Shown here piece after piece: positions 61,332 through 64,000 of a stretch of 64,000 nt of DNA (position 1 is its first letter; every line of letters starts with the position of its first letter). The DNA comes from Proteus appendicitidis (GTDB taxonomy: Bacteria > Pseudomonadota > Gammaproteobacteria > Enterobacterales > Enterobacteriaceae), in NCBI RefSeq assembly GCF_030271835.1, contig NZ_CP127389.1, positions 558,001 to 622,000 of the forward strand. Direction: 5' to 3'. The translations under genes and the position numbers were made by a program. The notes under the pieces were generated by a model, which saw nothing but the letters and a program-made list of their open reading frames with translations, was not told where the DNA came from and made no database searches.

Positions 61332-62234
61332 ATGAGTAAAGACAAAGCAATTACGTTGGAATCTTTACGAGTCATGGATGCCATTGATCGTAGAGGGAGT
61401 TTTGCAGCTGCGGCTGATGAACTAAATCGAGTTCCATCGGCACTCAGTTATACCATGCAAAAATTAGAAGAAGATTTAGATGTTGTCCTTTTTGACCGCT
61501 CTGGCCATAGAACTAAATTTACCAATGTCGGCAGAATGCTGCTTGATAGAGGACGCATATTACTTGAGGCTGCTGACAAATTAACGTCAGATGCAGAAGC
61601 CTTAGCAAGAGGCTGGGAGCCTCATATCACCATTGTTTGTGAAGCGCTCACTCCTGCATCTAGACTCTTTCCTTTGGTTGATAAATTAGCTGAAAAATCC
61701 AATACCCAACTCTCTTTAGTGACAGAAGTCTTAGCAGGTGCTTGGGAAAGCTTAGAAAGCGGTAAGTGTGATATTGTGATTTCACCTGATATGCATTTTC
61801 GCACTTCATCAGAAATCAACTTTCGCCCTTTATACAATACCACTAGCGTTTATGTCGCCAGCCCAGATCACCCCATCCATAATGAACCTGAGCCATTAGC
61901 AGAAGAAACTCGCTTAAAATATCGAGGTATTGCCATTGCAGATACCGCAAGAGAACGCCCAGTTTTAACTGTACTGCTATTAGATAAACAGCGTCGTTTA
62001 ACGGTCAGTTCTATTGAAGATAAACGTCGTGCTTTAATTGCCGGTTTAGGTGTGGCGACGATGCCAATTGATTTAATTGAAGATGATATTAAAGAAGGGC
62101 GTTTACGTGTTGTTGGCCCTGAATATCACCATGAAAATAATATTATTATGGCATGGCGAAGAGATAGTATGGGTGAAGCCAAATCATGGTGCTTACGTGA
62201 AATACCTAAACTTTTTGCGAACAATAAAAAATAG
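61332..62234 (+). CDS. yhaJ: YhaJ, LysR-type regulator
   Basis: 300-aa LysR-family regulator with an N-terminal winged helix (about residues 8-66; LRVMDAIDRRGSFAAAADEL) and a C-terminal effector domain. Identity with E. coli YhaJ is high throughout (VLAGAWESLESG; MAWRRDSMGEAKSWCLREIP). E. coli YhaJ activates yhaK and responds to aromatic/quinone-like compounds. The frame opens at 61314, but the ATG at 61332 gives the family start. The 113-base gap to yhaK holds both promoters. Confidence 0.93.
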   Translation: MSKDKAITLESLRVMDAIDRRGSFAAAADELNRVPSALSYTMQKLEEDLDVVLFDRSGHRTKFTNVGRMLLDRGRILLEAADKLTSDAEALARGWEPHITIVCEALTPASRLFPLVDKLAEKSNTQLSLVTEVLAGAWESLESGKCDIVISPDMHFRTSSEINFRPLYNTTSVYVASPDHPIHNEPEPLAEETRLKYRGIAIADTARERPVLTVLLLDKQRRLTVSSIEDKRRALIAGLGVATMPIDLIEDDIKEGRLRVVGPEYHHENNIIMAWRRDSMGEAKSWCLREIPKLFANNKK

Positions 62235-62287
62235 TTTTTGTAGATAATTTTTCTATTTTAGATATCGATAAAAATATAGATCCTAAC

Positions 62288-62311
62288 ATTAGGCGGAAGC
62301 TTCCGCCTAAT
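62288..62311. terminator. 24-bp perfect palindrome between yhaJ and the PAAR gene
   Basis: ATTAGGCGGAAG is followed at once by its exact reverse complement. It lies between convergent genes, 54 bases after yhaJ and 11 before the PAAR stop. As RNA it would form a stem with a short AAGCTT-derived loop; weak A/T flanks make it a probable bidirectional terminator. Confidence 0.5.
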
Positions 62312-62321
62312 TAAAAACAGA

Positions 62322-62591
62322 TCACTCCATCGCCACTAATACACAGCCATTCAAACAACCGCATTGCACTTTATGCCCTTCTAATGCGACGGGGATATTG
62401 TTTATTTTCATCATGACATCGCCTTCAACAATTTTGCCTTTTTGCTGACAAGCGGGGCAATAGACTTCATCACCAAGGCAAGCTATTTCATAAAGTTGCT
62501 TCGCTAATAAAGAACCGCTTAATACGGTTCCTTTTGTATTGGTGGTGTCATTTTTTAAGATGATTTTTCGTCCTTGAATTGTGCTACGCAT
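62322..62591 (-). CDS. PAAR-domain protein (T6SS spike tip type)
   Basis: 89-aa PAAR-motif protein of the kind that sharpens the VgrG spike of a type VI secretion system. Visible are GSLLAKQLYEIACLGDEVYCPACQQKG, with cysteines and the glycine-rich turn, and the closing GHKVQCGCLNGCVLV, a zinc-binding arrangement. The AAAGGAT ribosome site supports the ATG at 62591. It follows a two-TM protein by 49 bases on the same strand and has a decayed 5' copy 1.1 kb upstream. No VgrG or effector domain is fused to it. Confidence 0.85.
   Translation of the reverse strand: MRSTIQGRKIILKNDTTNTKGTVLSGSLLAKQLYEIACLGDEVYCPACQQKGKIVEGDVMMKINNIPVALEGHKVQCGCLNGCVLVAME
62509..62590. repeat. Direct repeat with 63619-63699 (5' end of PAAR gene)
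   Basis: About 80 bases covering the start of the PAAR gene recur 1110 bases further right at 63619-63699, with three substitutions and a 2-base deletion. Both copies are in the same orientation. Confidence 0.92.
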
Positions 62592-62640
62592 GTTTATATA
62601 TCCTTTTATAAATTATTAACATCAAACTTAATTAAAAAAT

Positions 62641-63588
62641 CTAAATGGAACGCTTAATTGCTTCCGATAATTTATTTTCGATTTCTTTACAGGGGGGTAA
62701 TGCGTTATCAACCAGAAGAACTTGTTGTTCTATTTGTTTATCGAGATCTTTAGGAATAGGTGCTTCTCTAAAAATAGAATATTTTTTTCTTGTATACTTA
62801 CCTTCAATCAAAGGTGCTAATCCATAAAATAAATATTTGGTAATATACCCTAATCCCCATGCTTTATCATTGCTGCTTCCGCCGCCTAAAAAACTAAACA
62901 TCGTTAAGTTGGGATAATATTTATGTTCTATTAATTTTTGATTTTCATCAACGCGATATAAAATAAGTGCTAATGTCGGTTTAATATCTGAAAAATTGAT
63001 TTGAGAATATTTAGCAACATAAACATTCATTTTCATATCCCAAGTATAAAATAATTGTTTTTCTCGGTCACATATTAGATAAGGTCGATTTCTTGCAATA
63101 AATCCAAAATAGATCATTGGTAATGAACATAATAATGGAGTTAATAATAAAAATAAATCTAAGAGAATACTTTTTTCTCTTATAAATGAGTTACTATAGT
63201 AATAATAATCCCAATAATTTAAAAAAGAAAGTCTCCCATTTTGAATATACTTTTTTTCTAGTTCATCATTATCCCTATGCTGAGGTAATATAACTATGTT
63301 ATTTTTGTTATCTTTTTTCTCTAATATTCTAAGAAAAATAGATTCTGTATTTTTCCAAGGATCAATATAAATTGTTTTAATGCCATAGCTGAAAGCCCAA
63401 AGTAAACCGATAACAAAAGGGATCGCTAACATAGTCCTGCCATTAGAAAAAGCATGACGTATGACTAATCGTAAATTATCTATTTTTTCCACAAAATCAA
63501 GCGCACCAGCTTGATATTGAGTCATTTTTGATGTTTCTGTTTGTAATAGTGATTCACAATGATCACTGAGTTTGTGTTTTAGTTCCAT
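62641..63588 (-). CDS. Two-TM protein beside PAAR (DUF6708-like)
   Basis: 315-aa protein with two hydrophobic segments (about residues 52-75 and 142-166) and a C-terminal soluble region after RNRPYLICDREKQLFYTWD. That region resembles, to my eye, DUF6708 proteins often encoded next to PAAR or VgrG genes; this is a tentative match. Its C-terminus aligns with the partial gene at 63694-64000 (LIEHKYYPN against LIEGYFKPN; a shared R-x-K...-P-x-x-x-x-Q-x-E end), so the two are paralogues. It might be an effector, adaptor or immunity protein of the T6SS module; no toxin motif is visible. Confidence 0.6.
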   Translation of the reverse strand: MELKHKLSDHCESLLQTETSKMTQYQAGALDFVEKIDNLRLVIRHAFSNGRTMLAIPFVIGLLWAFSYGIKTIYIDPWKNTESIFLRILEKKDNKNNIVILPQHRDNDELEKKYIQNGRLSFLNYWDYYYYSNSFIREKSILLDLFLLLTPLLCSLPMIYFGFIARNRPYLICDREKQLFYTWDMKMNVYVAKYSQINFSDIKPTLALILYRVDENQKLIEHKYYPNLTMFSFLGGGSSNDKAWGLGYITKYLFYGLAPLIEGKYTRKKYSIFREAPIPKDLDKQIEQQVLLVDNALPPCKEIENKLSEAIKRSI

Positions 63589-63618
63589 CTAGGCTATCTC
63601 TTTATATTTATCATCAAC

Positions 63619-63699
63619 AAAGAACCGCTTAATACGGTTCTTTTTGTATTGGTGGTGTAATTTTTTAAGATAATTTTTCGTCCTTGAATTGTGCTACAT
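63619..63699 (-). pseudogene. Decayed 5' fragment of a PAAR gene
   Basis: Retains the first ~28 codons of the PAAR gene. The start reads ATG-TAGCAC where the intact copy has ATGCGTAGCAC, so two bases are lost, the frame is broken, and the ribosome site and spacer are gone. It then diverges into the sequence before the 315-aa gene. The upstream partial gene now ends at the TAG of this fragment. Confidence 0.85.
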
Positions 63700-64000
63700 A
63701 TTTTTAGCTTTTTCTTTATCGATTTCGACTAAAGTACGTTCTAATTGTTGCTCAAAATCAGTAGGGAGTGGGTTTTTATTAAACCAAAATAACGGTTTTC
63801 TTCGACTATAATTAGTCTGACTTATTGCATCTCGACCTTCTTTCATAAACGTATTAATAAAAGTCACAAAATGCTTATTTTCAGCCGTTCTACTAACTAA
63901 AAGACCTGTTGAGTATGAAATATTAGGTTTAAAATAGCCTTCTATTAATTTTCCTGTTTTTTTATCAAGACAATAAAGTTTTAAGAACATTAATGTGCCC
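63694..64000 (-). CDS. C-terminal part of a paralogue of the 315-aa PAAR neighbour (runs off window)
   Basis: The frame is open to the window edge; the Met at 63990 need not be the start. At least 98 residues are visible (MFLKLYCLDKKTGKLIEGYF to DKEKAKNM). They align with the last third of the 315-aa protein, indicating a tandem duplicate, probably also DUF6708-like. The stop codon is the TAG in the remnant PAAR start, suggesting its original end was lost when the PAAR copy decayed. Whether it is functional cannot be judged here. Confidence 0.6.
   Translation of the reverse strand, partial: GTLMFLKLYCLDKKTGKLIEGYFKPNISYSTGLLVSRTAENKHFVTFINTFMKEGRDAISQTNYSRRKPLFWFNKNPLPTDFEQQLERTLVEIDKEKAKNM

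Noticed and set aside
62288..62311. 24-bp palindrome as an attachment or operator site
   Set aside because: It lies between convergent genes, with no integrase or divergent promoter beside it; a terminator is the simpler reading.

Overview
The window is chromosomal DNA of a low-GC enterobacterium, almost certainly the genus Proteus. The main evidence is a complete urease locus, ureDABCEFG with a divergent AraC-type activator ureR, set among gene blocks whose proteins align closely (from memory) with E. coli/Yersinia orthologues. Species was not resolved; some proteins (e.g. UreD) look unlike what I recall of P. mirabilis, so another Proteus species is possible. No insertion sequence, phage, CRISPR array or tRNA was seen.

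Layout. (1) 1-7.4 kb: rng (5' cut by the window edge), yhdP, a nitrilase-family hydrolase and tldD, probably one operon with overlapping stops and starts. (2) 7.5-8.4 kb: a barnase-type ribonuclease and its barstar inhibitor. (3) 8.4-11 kb: darP(yjgA) and pmbA/tldE, so both subunits of the TldD/TldE protease lie within 3 kb, then rnk. (4) 11.1-19.2 kb, minus strand: yrbG-kdsD-kdsC-lptC-lptA-lptB-rpoN-hpf-ptsN-rapZ-ptsO, joining KDO/LPS export with nitrogen-PTS regulation. (5) 19.5-24.3 kb: mlaFEDCB, ibaG, murA. (6) 24.5-34.2 kb: yagU, a DUF2157 membrane protein, degS, degQ, zapG, zapE, rplM-rpsI, sspA-sspB.

(7) 34.3-38.6 kb is an accessory slot where E. coli carries the nan operon. It holds a 53-codon gene with its own strong promoter, a GNAT-fold protein, an AT-rich spacer, and a DcuC-type transporter plus M20 amidohydrolase operon with a textbook FNR site. 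(8) 38.6-49.1 kb: gltBD, arcB, the arcZ sRNA on the opposite strand, elbB, mtgA. (9) 49.1-55.5 kb: urease. (10) 55.6-62.2 kb: dolP-diaA-yraN-lpoA, divergent rsmI, rnpB (RNase P RNA), yhaK/yhaJ. (11) 62.3-64 kb: an accessory PAAR island (T6SS-type) with a tandem, partly decayed duplication that runs off the window.

The most interesting items are: the barnase/barstar pair, whose two cysteines sit exactly where a stabilising disulfide was engineered in Bacillus barnase; the orphan 53-aa gene beside the GNAT protein; the FNR/CRP promoter of the transporter-amidohydrolase operon; the arcZ terminator built into the last codons of arcB; and the duplicated PAAR module at the right end. All family assignments rest on reading the proteins and on memory of orthologues; no database search was run.
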